Shown: positions 53,131 through 64,000 of the stretch, piece after piece
How the letters are laid out: every line of letters begins with the position of its first letter
Position numbering within the stretch: the first letter of the stretch is position 1
Assembly: GCA_949152475.1 (NCBI GenBank)
Contig: OX424559.1
Span: 15,531,809 to 15,595,808 of the forward strand
Length of the DNA: 64,000 nucleotides
Direction: 5' to 3'
DNA from: Terebella lapidaria
Lineage: Eukaryota; Annelida; Polychaeta; Terebellida; Terebellidae
The notes under the pieces: model-generated
Told to the model about the DNA's origin: nothing
Seen by the model: only the letters and a program-made list of their open reading frames with translations
The model's database searches: none
Position numbers and translations under genes: made by a program

Positions 53131-53872
53131 ATGGGACCATAATACCACATGTTATTTTCGCTATTCTGCCTCGAATGGACCCCCCCCCCCTCCGGGGTGA
53201 AAAAACTCGCAATTATGGGTGCTGATGGCCATGCAAAACCCCTTTGCGTCCCCAGCTCCTGAGAAGAACGCTAACAAGATACTGTCTTGAAAACCGGGTC
53301 ATCATTTCCCAGCGGTGTATTTTTTCAGATGAATACACACTCTACCAGAAATCTGACATAAAAATATATGAGGTGATGTTTCACAACAGTTGCCCTATAA
53401 ATTGCGTAGGTGGGTGGACGATCGCTGATTGGCTGAACGAGTTCCCGTAATGTGTCCTTATTTCATATTGGAAACCTACATGTAGGAAGGGAAATGGTTG
53501 TCCTACAAGCATAGGAACTAAAATGATATAGTATCTTGATGCTCCGTTTTGATCAAATAAGGAAATCGATACCGGTCGATAACCTTATGGAGCAGTGTAC
53601 GTAACTTAGGCCTTATTTTTTTCATGTGAGTCAAACACTCAGAAGGTGGGTGCGTAGGTGCTAGCGCATTGTTATTATGCAGATCTGCTTAGCATCTGCG
53701 ATTACACTTGGTATCTAAAATATATGCAGGTATTTCTATCTTACGATGTACGGTCATGTACGGTCATGATATATTCCTTTTATTACTTTATGGCCACAAT
53801 AAAATTCACCACAAAAGGGGCTTCAGTATTGACACACTGATACCATAAGAAACCGCATGGACATCGAGACGT
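53131..53872. other. No gene identified
   Basis: Includes a run of 11 C (53170-53180) and only short frames. Confidence 0.4.
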
Positions 53873-54206
53873 ACGGAAGCGCAGTGCTGCCACATGAGAA
53901 AAAAATAAGTCGTTTTAACGAGATAATAAGTCAATTTAACGACATAAATAATCGATTTAATGAGATAGTTTTGGTAGTTTTAACCGTAAAATCATGGGTC
54001 GAAGCCAATACACATTGATAGTAAGTCATCTTTTAACATTTTCCCCTATGGCAACACAGGGCTCCAGGAAAGAAAAAGAAAAAAAATATTAAGTCCTTTT
54101 AACGAAATAGTAAGTCGATTTAACGAGATATTAAGTCGATTTAACGAGAAAATATCTCGTTAAAACGACCTAATTGTTTTTCTCAGTGGCAGCACTGCGC
54201 TTCCGT
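53873..54206. repeat. Miniature element with ACGGAAGCGCAGTGCTGCCAC ends
   Basis: 334 bases with 21-base perfect terminal inverted repeats continuing less perfectly (gagaaaaa...). The interior is made of 'taagtcgatttaacgagata' tandem units running toward an inverted unit at the right end. No coding capacity, so it would be moved by an unrelated transposase. Confidence 0.82.
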
Positions 54207-54667
54207 AGTGACGTGATTCACTGTCAATAAATACTGGTTGAGTAGCAAGTGAGGTCACGAGCATCAAATGCTTTGTAAACTATAACATACCAAACCCAAA
54301 GAAAGGCAATAAAATTCAGTTACAGTCATAAAGTACATTCATTGAGTAAACAGTCATAAAGTATGCTATCTAATTCTTGGCAACCAAGTTAAACTCTACA
54401 ATTCCTCGTGAAATAAATGGGAAGGTTCTGACAAACAAGGCTGTGGTCCAGTACTGTAATAAGTAACAACTGTAATCTATTTTTATTGTCATAGTTTCAA
54501 GGTCAAGGTCAATAGTTTCAAACCTTTCAAGGTTTCAAGGAAATCCAAGGTAGTTATAGTTATACCATACAAACATCATTGTAGATTTTAGAGTCCTTTG
54601 TATACCAAAATGAACATGAACAAGCACGAATTTACATCGTCATTTTAACGGAAAAGAAATACTATTC

Positions 54668-56077
54668 CCCCGAGGATACCATCAACTCAGTAGCCTTCTG
54701 GCTATTGATTAGGTACTTATGTACTTGTCATATATCTGTTCCATGGGGTTTGTTTCGGATTTCCAAAATATTTTCATAGGTTGTTGGGCAGTTGTATACT
54801 AATTCCATCAGGTGTACAGTAGAAACAACTACATTTAACACACTGTCTGCCCCTGATGACGCCAGTGTGTCTTTGGATAAACTATTTGGTCGGGCTTTGT
54901 TTCTATTGCAAAATGTTGTACTTTACGTTTGTTATTGGCATCATCAAAATCTACTGTATTTGTGGTAATAGATTGATACCTACATTCATACCACTGAGTC
55001 GGTGTCACTGCTGGCGGACGTTAAATCTGTCCCCGAGGATACCATCAACTCAGTAGCCTTCTGGCTATTGATTAGGTACTTATGTACTTGTCATATATCT
55101 GTTCTATGGGGTTTGTTTCGGATTTCCAAAATATTTTCATAGGTTGTTGGGCAGTTGTATACTAATTCCATCAGGTGTACAGTAGAAACAACTACATTTA
55201 ACACACTGTCTGCCCCTGATGACGCCAGTGTGTCTTTGGATAAACTATTTGGTCGGGCTTTGTTTCTATTGCAAAATGTTGTACTTTACGTTTGTTATTG
55301 GCATCATCAAAATCTACTGTATTTGTGGTAATAGATTGATACCTACATTCATACCACTGAGTCGGTGTCACTGCTGGCGGACGTTAAATCTGTCCCCGAG
55401 GATACCATCAACTCAGTAGCCTTCTGGCTATTGATTAGGTACTTATGTACTTGTCATATATCTGTTCCATGGGGTTTGTTTCGGATTTCCAAAATATTTT
55501 CATAGGTTGTTGGGCAGTTGTATACTAATTCCATCAGGTGTACAGTAGAAACAACTACATTTAACACACTGTCTGCCCCTGATGACGCCAGTGTGTCTTT
55601 GGATAAACTATTTGGTCGGGCTTTGTTTCTATTGCAAAATGTTGTACTTTACGTTTGTTATTGGCATCATCAAAATCTACTGTATTTGTGGTAATAGATT
55701 GATACCTACATTCATACCACTGAGTCGGTGTCACTGCTGGCGGACGTTAAATCTGTCCCCGAGGATACCATCAACTCAGTAGCCTTCTGGCTATTGATTA
55801 GGTACTTATGTACTTGTCATATATCTGTTCCATGGGGTTTGTTTCGGATTTCCAAAATATTTTCATAGGTTGTTGGGCAGTTGTATACTAATTCCATCAG
55901 GTGTACAGTAGAAACAACTACATTTAACACACTGTCTGCCCCTGATGACGCCAGTGTGTCTTTGGATAAACTATTTGGTCGGGCTTTGTTTCTATTGCAA
56001 AATGTTGTACTTTACGTTTGTTATTGGCATCATCAAAATCTACTGTATTTGTGGTAATAGATTGATACCTACATTGA
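54668..56077. repeat. Tandem array, exact 363-bp period, four units
   Basis: Unit starts (ccccgaggataccatcaact) at 54668, 55031, 55394 and 55757; the last unit is incomplete (321 bases). Units are almost identical; one difference is ttctatgggg instead of ttccatgggg in the second. The identical 66-codon ORF in each unit is a by-product. Confidence 0.95.
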
Positions 56078-56712
56078 TACTCATACATGACTGATATGAT
56101 TATAAAACGTAAATTATATATCTTGAAAATTTGAGATATCCAACAAATTATACAACAATAACCTGAATATATGTTACAATACTGAGAGTGATAAATGTAC
56201 TGACCATTCATAAACATGGTTTAACTCAAAGGCGAGGGGACAAAAGACCCTCGATTGTATTTCGTATTTTAACGGACAAGAAATACTAGGAATAATAGAC
56301 AGGACTTAAATGATACAACAATAAACGTAAACTGCACAAGTTGATTAGCGGTGACAGGGATGTTGGTGGAGGGATTGAAAAATTATAAAACGTAGAAATC
56401 GGGAAACCTCATGTGACCAATTTGCGCGAGCCTTGATTTCAAATCAAACCTAAATTCCGACTACATTAAGAACAATCCTCAGGAAATAAACACTGACTAC
56501 TTGTAGCATCACCAACTAAATGACAGTACCTACTGAAACCATATACAAAATGAAGGAACAAATTGTTCCAATAAATGAAATTAATATCCATTAATTTCTG
56601 TTTTATTATGCACATCTGAAGTGTGGTCGAATTAATAAGTTAGGTGTCCCAGGGCCGCGGCTTACTGCGGTTACATTGGAAATTTAGGCGGAAATTGGTT
56701 CTAACGCTGGTT
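56078..56712. other. No gene identified
   Basis: AT-rich; no repeat structure or coding frame that I would support. Confidence 0.4.
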
Positions 56713-58580
56713 TTTAGGTTACCGGATCTTTGGTCCGATAATCTATTGCCGTGGCGTTCCGTCTGTTGTCCGTCGTCGTCCGTTGTCGTCCGTCGTCATC
56801 GTCCGTCGTCGTCCATCTACATTTTTATCTTTAAAGTTTACAGTCGGATTTTTCTGAAATTTCTGAAGCGTTGCGTCCGTCGTCCGTCGTCGTCGTCCGT
56901 CGTCGAAAGTCTACATTCTTATCTTTAAAGTTTACAGTCGGATTTTTCTGAAATTTTGCACAAATTTGCCTAAAAATATTTCGAGAGGGATGTATTTTTT
57001 ATTTTTTTTTTTTTTTGCATTTTTTTAAACTTTCTGTTAAGTAACATTTTTTCTTACTGTTGCATAACACTCCTCGTATGTACTCCTGTGACATGTATAA
57101 ATTTCGTTATCCTTGAATCGCTCGAAGTGGGCCATTTCGGGCCCAAACTCGGCCCAAATGGGACTTTCCCATGTTAAATTCTCCTATGCTTTATAATGGG
57201 ACACATTAAGCCTAATATCTCACTTAATATTGAGATTAGAGACTAAGAATCAATTGTGAACATATAAGAAATGATATATGCTGAATATTCTCGTGACCTT
57301 GAATTTGACTTCTGACCTCGGTTTCAAGGTCAGAGCGGCTGTTTTCGTTGAAAAATGGCCAATTTTGGAATTTGACGGTCGTTTTCTCAAAATCTGTTTA
57401 GTCACTTTTTTTCTTATTGATGCATAACACTCCCCATATGTACCTCTGTGACATGTATAAATTTCGTTGCCCTTGAATTGCTCGAAGTGGGCCATTTTGG
57501 GCCGAACTCGGCCCAAATGGGACTTTCCCATGTTAAATTCTCCTATGCTTTATAATGGGACACATTAAGCCTAATATCTCACTTAATATTGAGATTAGAG
57601 ACTAGGAATCAATTGTGGACATATAGGAAATGATATATGCTGAATATTCTCGTGACCTTGAATTTGACTTTTGACCTCATTTTCAAGGTCAGAGGACAAA
57701 ATGGCGAATATCTCGCTTATTATCGACTTTACAGCTTAGGAATCAATTGTGAACATATGGGAAATGATATATGCTAAATATTCTCGTGACTTTGAACTTG
57801 ACCTTTGACCTCATTTTCAAGGTCACATGACAAAATGGCTAATATCTCGCTTATTATCGACTTTACAGCTTAGGAATCAACTGTGAACATATAGGAAATG
57901 ATATATGCTGAATATTCTCGTGACCTTGAATTTGACCTTTGATATCATTTCCAAGGTCACAGGACAAAATGGCCAATATCTTGCTTATTAGCGACTTTAT
58001 AGCTTAGGAATCAATTGTGAACATATAGGAAATGATTATGCTGAATATTCTCGTGACCTTGAATTTGACTTTTGACCTAAATTTCAAGGTCAGTCATTTT
58101 ATTTTCAAGGTCAGAATACAAAATGGCTTATATCTCGCTTATTATCAAATTTACAGCTTAGGGGTCCATAGTGAACATATAGGAAATGATGTATGCTGAA
58201 TATTTTGGTGATCTAGAATTTGACCTTCGATCTCATTTTCAAGGTCAGGGAACAAAATGGCTAATATGTCGCTTATTATCATCTTCACAGCTTAGGAATC
58301 AATTGCGAATATAGAGAAATGATATATACTGAATGTTTTCATGACCTTGAACTTGAACTTTGACCTCGTTTTCAAGGTCACATCACAGAATGGCTAATAT
58401 CTCACTTATTATCGACTTTACAGCTTAGGAATTTATTGTGGACATACTAGAAGTGATATATTTGTTGAAAATTTCATGGCCTTGAATTTATCAGTGACTT
58501 TATTTACAAGTTCACTGGACAAAAGGCTAATATTTAAAATGTATATTGTCCGGTAACCTTTCTTAGCCCTTGGCCTAATT
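56713..58580. mobile_element. AGGTTACCGGA-ended element with AGGTCA tandem units
   Basis: Left end aggttaccgga (56716-56726), right end gtccggtaacct (58548-58559). Next to the left end is a CGTCCGTCGTC microsatellite (56760-56910). About ten tandem units of some 130 bases follow, each containing (t)tgacctttgacctcattttcaaggtca-like sequence, tatatcattt/aaatgatata and agcttaggaatcaattgtga. 57799-57811 is a perfect TGACCTTTGACCT. No coding frame. Confidence 0.78.
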
Positions 58581-58589
58581 TTTTTTTTC

Positions 58590-59737
58590 TTCTTTTTTTT
58601 TTCTTCCGCCGTTTGGTTTCCGAATCATAACTCTTGAACGCCTTGATCTATCTTTCCGAAATTTTCACAGCTCATCCGAAATACTTTGCTCCTGACCCCT
58701 AATGTTTTTCGTCGAGATCCGAAATCCAAGATGGCCGCCAGTGGCCATTTTGGAAAAAATCGGGCGATACCTGTCAATGTCATAATTTGATTCAGGCAAT
58801 TCCCACGGGGGGGGGGGGGGATTTTTGGGTGTATTTTTTTGGACCTGGTTTACATGGTAAAAGAATGAACATGGTAAAATAATGAAGTCAATAGTTGGTT
58901 ATATATAATGAGCCAACACACATGACACAACATGCTTGGGGAATGATTTGCCCTGTCTACATTTATATTGTACAAGCATGTATTGTTTGAATGTTTTGTT
59001 ATTCAACTCTATTTCACATGCAATGACCAAATCATCATTGTTTTAGTTAGCTGGGAAATGTTTGGCTTTGGTTATAATATGAATGCAAAAATTCCGCTGT
59101 ATTGTACAAGTTTTGAAATCACAAAATTGGCTGATGACACACCATTCTTTTAGTCAAGTATCATTTTACATTTGACAGGAGCACCTGAAAAATATCACGA
59201 ACATCCTGATTTAATATACTAGTACTCTGAATAATATTGGCTGGGTAATTGTCCATTCATTTTGGGTGGCAAATGTCTGGTGGGCCAAGTTGTCAAGATG
59301 ATAGAAAGCAGTTCTGGTAAGAAACTGTCTGATGAGCTCTCACTCTTACCCACATACCATGGCCTATGTATCCTTTTTTCTCAGTCCAGTATGACCACTT
59401 GAAATGATAAGAACAAATTGGGGGATGCCACAAAGCCTATAGGCTTTTATGTCTAGTTTGTTTTTGGACTCAGCAAGGGAAAGCACCTGTCCAGTAAAGA
59501 TTTTTGCGTATGTAGTTATGCTGGCATTAATAAATAAATTGCTGATTAACATAATTTAAACAAATTTGCCCATAATAAAGATAGTTGAATTTCAAAGGAG
59601 ATCTGAAGTCAGAATACTGGTACCGGTACTCATCTTTGTTCAAATGATAGAGTGAATCTCACGGATTACAACATGTCCATCCATATATAGCCGGTCTTTA
59701 TGGAGATATGACAGTTCTAGTGCAAGTTCTAGTGCGG
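58590..59737. other. Repeat-like opening, then no gene
   Basis: 58590-58830 is a T-rich segment with 'ccaagatggccgccagtggc' and a run of 14 G; it resembles dispersed non-coding repeat. The rest has only short frames. Confidence 0.4.
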
Positions 59738-60115
59738 ACCAACCTTTGGTCCGATAACCTATTGGCATGGCGTTGCGTCCGTCGTCCGTCCGTCCGTCCG
59801 TCCGGCGTTAACATTTTTATCTTTAAAGTTTATGATCGAATCTTTCCGAAATTTTGCACAAAAATGCCTAAAAATATTTTGAGAAGGAGGTATTTTTTGT
59901 TTTTTTATTTTCGCATTTTATTCAAAATGGCGGCCATTTTTGTCGAAAAACGTTCAATTTTGGACTTTGACGGCCATTTTCTCAAAAACTGTCTGATCAG
60001 TTTTGAGTTTTTGGTTTCAAAAGATTCCCCTCATATACCTCTGTGATATGTATAAGTTTGGTTTCCCTAGATTCGCCGGTCTCCGTGTGGCGGCCATTTT
60101 GAATTTTTGACGAGT
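59738..60115. repeat. Truncated copy of the TTACCGGAC repeat family
   Basis: Begins 'tttggtccgataacctattg' and a CGTCCGTC run, matching the left end of the 56.7 kb copy, then 'tttatctttaaagtttatga' and aaaatggcggcc; stops before any AGGTCA unit. Confidence 0.7.
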
Positions 60116-60740
60116 ATAAGACTTGCGGATGAAGGCTATCACACTTTTCACTGACAGAGTATAAGTACTGAAATATCGATTACTCACCACGGAACATGTC
60201 AACCAATATTACTTTACGCACTCCTTGGGCAGGTGATGAAAATGTTAACCTCTGCAGATATACAAACAATCAGGGTGATTCAGATTTTTTTTACCGAAAT
60301 GTCCTGTGAAGTTATCGACTTCTATTCATGTTCACTGAACACATTACACACAGGCAGTTAGATACGGTGTCAGACGTCAATGTATATTTTCACAAGTTAA
60401 AAATATTTTTACACTTTAAATTTTTATGCTATATGGGTGAATGATAAAAAACTTCACACAGAGCATTATTCCAGAAAATCCTGATACATTGTTGATTTGT
60501 GGCATTATCTTGACAATATTTTTCGGGGGTACTCAGAAGTAACCTAATTGTGATTAGTTTTGATACATAACCGTTGGTATCAACATACATACTTAGGAAA
60601 CACCATTAATTGAGCGGCATTTATCAATAATAATTTATCAATAAACACTAACAGGGTGAAGCCGTGTATCAGTCTGGTGGGCAACATGTTGAACATGATG
60701 AAAAACGATGGACATAATTCATCCAATCAGCATTAAAATT

Positions 60741-62050
60741 GTTTTTACCCTCGTCCGATAGGGGAAGAGGGTGTTGCATTTTGGTCTGTCTGTCTCCCTG
60801 TCTCCCTCCCTGTCTCCCTGTCTGTCTGTCTGTCCACGCGCATAACTCGGAAAAAAATGGTCCGATCGATTGAAAATTTATAGGGATGAAGCGGTATGGC
60901 ATCAACTAAAAACTGTTGCCATGCCAGCGGAAAAGTGAAAATCACATAATTGGCTATAACCCCAGTTATACTTGATATTAATTTTTCCAACTATTTTGTA
61001 CTTTTTTGTACCAATTCCCGATCGTATGGTGTAAGACCAATAGTCATTACAACAAAAACTCTCCATTATCGCCCGATGTCGAAAAATTGGTGGTCAGGAT
61101 TTTGGTTATTTTTTGCCAGCGACGTTTCAATGCAAATGTCTGAGCTCATATCTCCGAGGCAAACATCCCGATAGATCTGGAATTTAGAGGGCTGGAGTGC
61201 TTTGGTGGTGGCTCAATCCTCTTCAAATTTTGTCAAAATCGGATAAATTTGGTTGCCATGGCAACGGAAAAAATACAAATCACATAATTGGCTATAACTC
61301 CGATTCTAATCAATATTGAAATTCCAAACTTTTTTTTTATTCTTCTTTGGCCAATTCTCGATCGCATGGCGTACAACCGATGGTTTCAAGACCAAAACTC
61401 TCAACTATTACCCAAGGTCGAAAATTTGGGGGTCACAATTTTACGACTTGTGAGTGTTTTGAGATTCGAGACCATATTGTGAAGCCAGTTATCAATCTTT
61501 TTTAAACCGTTTTCGTTCAGTAGATGTGCCTTGATAATAGAAACATTACGGTGAAATTTTACAGCTCAGTATTGAACGACAAGGTCAAGGTCACAGAAGA
61601 GGTCAAAAACGAAAAGTTGCAATAACTCCGTTTATATTTATGATTTATTTTCCCTAATAATTTTGTATTTTTATGTGGTCAATTCTCCATCATTTGCTAT
61701 ATGACCAATGGTTGTACGATCAAAACTCCCCATTATCAGCTGAAATCACCGATTCGTAATATTTCACGTAGTATTAATTCAGACACCACTGATGATATTC
61801 TAATGAATATTACGCAGTATAAATCTGAGTGAGCTTTGCGAAGTTTGGAAGGTCCGAGTCAAGAATTCAGGCCATGGTCGAGAATATGGTCAAATTAGAG
61901 AAATCGTAAGGACTCTACTTTTATTGATTAATTTAATGATTAATTATTCCATTATTTTTCTATGGCCATTTCCCGACCATTTAATCGACAGCTTCAATTG
62001 TAGTGATTAAATCTGAAGGGCCAGGGTATCTGATTGTCTCGTTAGAATGT
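60741..62050. repeat. Degenerate tandem repeat of about 330 bases, three units
   Basis: Starts with a CTGTCTGTCTCC microsatellite (60784-60835). Related segments at about 60920, 61250 and 61590 share 'tcacataattggctataac', 'ttttgta...ccaattc(c/t)cgatc' and 'caaaactctccattatc'. ORFs in it are incidental. Confidence 0.6.
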
Positions 62051-62399
62051 TTTTGAAATATGGTAACGATTTTGAGCCGAAAAATTGTGTTCAGCTAGGT
62101 ATAATACATGTTTATTAAACATTATATGTGGTTAACTGATGTTATTCGGTGTTTGAAAAGGTTTACAATTGATTCAGAAAGTGTATATATGTTCGTTAAA
62201 GTTCGGGTATTTTTCAGTGGCTTTGGTTGCTCTTCTTTTGACCACCAACTCAGACCTTGGCGGTCAAAATACATGATTACATAAAAATGTTAGGGAACGG
62301 ATTTGGAACAATGCACATTATTACCTGGCGGTTCCTTATTGGTTATCATTTATTTTTAAAAATCGGTAAAAAAACATCAGTTTTGATTGGTTGGGTTAG

Positions 62400-62605
62400 G
62401 TCACGTGACAACTACCCCAAAATGTATAAATACTGCCGATTCACAGCAGTCAGCGTATTTTAAGTCTGGGATACCACCCAGTTCACATCGTGGTACAGCC
62501 GAACTGATACATGTATCGAATGGCCGAAAAGTGGGAGCTACCGACTCCGTGTTCTGGTACACAGATGAATTGAAACCGAAGTTGAACTTAGAGAATTTCA
62601 AGTGA
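62400..62605 (+). promoter_or_regulatory. Promoter-like block with possible first exon
   Basis: GTCACGTGAC (62400-62409) is followed 15 bases later by TATAAATA (62425-62432), the same E-box/TATA order as in element B. Downstream a frame is open to 62605 (IPPSSHRGTAELIHVSNG, FWYTDELKPKL) but lacks an in-frame ATG; another frame gives only 20 codons. It is cut off by the repeat element starting at 62627. It could be a host promoter or a retroelement remnant. Confidence 0.35.
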
Positions 62606-62626
62606 AGTCACCTGAAGTAATAGGAA

Positions 62627-64000
62627 AAAATTAGGCCAAGGGCCAAAGATAGGTTACCGGACAAAATATGTTTAATATTTTAGATGTTAGCCAAGTCACT
62701 GGTTAAATTCAAGTTCAAGAGAATATTCAGCATATATAATATTAAGCATATATCATGTCCACAGTTGATTGCTAAGCTGTGAATTCAATAATCAGAGATA
62801 TATTAACAATTTTGTGCTGTGGCCTTGAAAATGAAGGCAAATGTCAAACTCAAGGTCATCAGAATATTTAGCGTATAACACTTCCTATATGTCATTGATT
62901 CACACACTATGAAATCAATAAGTGAAATATTAGCCATTTTGTTCTGTCACCGTGAAAATCAGGTCAAAGGAAACTTGAAAATAAGGTCATTGGTCAAGTC
63001 GAGGTCACGAGAATATTCAGCATATATAATTCGGAGTTTGACCACAATAGATTCCTAAGCTGTAAAATCGATAATAAGTGAGATATTAGCCATTTGTGAT
63101 CTGACCTTGGAAATGAGATCAAAAATCAAATTCAAGGTCATGAGATATTCAGCATATATCATTTCCTGTTCGCAATTAAAGTCGATAATAAGCGAGATAT
63201 TAGCCGTGTTGTTCTTTGACCTTGAAAATTAGGTCAAAGGTCAAACTCAAGGTCACGAGAATATTCAGGATATATCATTTCCTATATGTCCACAATTGAT
63301 TTATAAGCTGTAAAATCGATAATGAGTGAGATATTAGGCATTTTGTCCTGTTGACCTTGAAAATGAGGTCAAAGGTCAAATTCAAGGTCATGACAATAAT
63401 CTGCATATATCATTTCCTATATGTTCATAATTGATTGCTAAGCTGTAAAGTCGATAACAAGCAAGATATCAGCCATTTTGTCCTGTGACCTTGAAAATGA
63501 GGTCAAAGGTCAAATTCAAGGTCATCAGAATATTCAGCATATATCATTTCCTATATGTCCACAATTGATTCCTAAGCTGTAAAGTCAATAATAAGCGAGA
63601 TATCAGCCATTTGGTGCTCTGACCTTGAAACTGAGGTCAGAGATCAAATTCAAGGTCACGATAAAATTCAGCATATATCATTTCCTTTATGTCCACATTG
63701 ATCCGTAAGCTGTGAAATCGATAATAAGTGAGATATTGGCGATTTTGTCCTGTGGCTTTGAAAATGAGGTCACAGGTCAAAATCAAGGTTATCAGAATGT
63801 ACGGCATATATCATTTCCTATATATCCACAATTGATTCCTAAGCTGTAAAGTCGATAATAAGCGACATATTAGACATTTTGTGCTCTGACCTTGAAACCG
63901 AGGTCAGAGGTCAAATTCAAGGTCACGAGAATATTCAGCATATATCATTTCCTTTATGTCCACAATTGATCCCTAAGCTGTAAAATCGATAATAAGTGAG
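62627..64000. mobile_element. AGGTTACCGGAC-ended element with AGGTCA tandem units, cut by the right edge
   Basis: Left end ttaggccaagggc...aggttaccggac (core 62651-62662), then about ten units of roughly 133 bases to the window end. Units contain ttgaccttgaaaatgaggtc and caattgattcctaagctgta. DR1-type AGGTCAAAGGTCA occurs at 63231-63243, 63366-63378 and 63500-63512, and AGGTCAGAGGTCA at 63901-63913. Confidence 0.8.

Noticed and set aside
54856..55782. Three identical 66-codon ORFs spaced 363 bases
   Set aside because: A consequence of tandem duplication; no domain, and the frame is not conserved in the lone copy at 48.2 kb.
60669..60990. ORFs with DRQTDRETGRQ repeats
   Set aside because: Translation of a CTGTCTGT/CTCC microsatellite.

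Overview
The window is eukaryotic and comes from an animal genome, most likely a marine invertebrate and plausibly a mollusc; the organism is inferred, not shown. The evidence is coding split by GT-AG introns, a THAP/P-element-like transposase gene, several retroelement classes (LTR, LINE, DIRS) and many miniature inverted-repeat elements. I found no bacterial-style operon, tRNA, rRNA or CRISPR array. Almost every coding region I can support belongs to a mobile element.

Layout. 1-4.8 kb: a minus-strand LTR retrotransposon whose Gag reading frame runs off the left edge (5' LTR 1569-2305, histidine-tRNA-type primer site), then a related 3' LTR with polypurine tract and a broken ORF behind it. 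5.6-6.7 kb: two hairpins and a solo LTR with a 4-bp target duplication. 6952-15703 (element A, minus, decayed) and 15708-26357 (element B, plus, intact) are two copies of one LTR-element family lying head to head, four bases apart. 26-31 kb: repeats, a foldback of about 0.94 kb and a DIRS-type fragment. 31.6-33.4 kb: a possible small spliced gene. 33.3-43.4 kb: a ten-exon P-element/THAP9-like transposase gene on the minus strand with three frameshifts, interrupted by LINE and miniature-element insertions. 43.5-64 kb: essentially gene-free, with miniature inverted-repeat elements, a 34-bp minisatellite, a 363-bp tandem array, LINE remains, and copies of a repeat family whose tandem units carry AGGTCA motifs.

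The most unusual object is element B. It has two LTRs that look identical, a CTAT target duplication, a leucine-tRNA-type primer site and a polypurine tract, so it is young and was made by reverse transcription. Yet its main 1183-residue protein goes from Gag (capsid plus two CCHC knuckles) through an Ala/Val/Lys/Arg-rich repeat linker straight into integrase. No protease, reverse transcriptase or RNase H is visible anywhere in the element. In their place it carries two further ORFs encoding C2H2 zinc-finger proteins, each preceded by its own CCAAT / CACGTG / TATA promoter-like block that echoes the LTR promoter. Element A has the same Gag-integrase layout, so this is how the family is built and not an accident in one copy. 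The simplest model is a non-autonomous family that supplies its own Gag, integrase and DNA-binding accessory proteins and borrows reverse transcriptase in trans.
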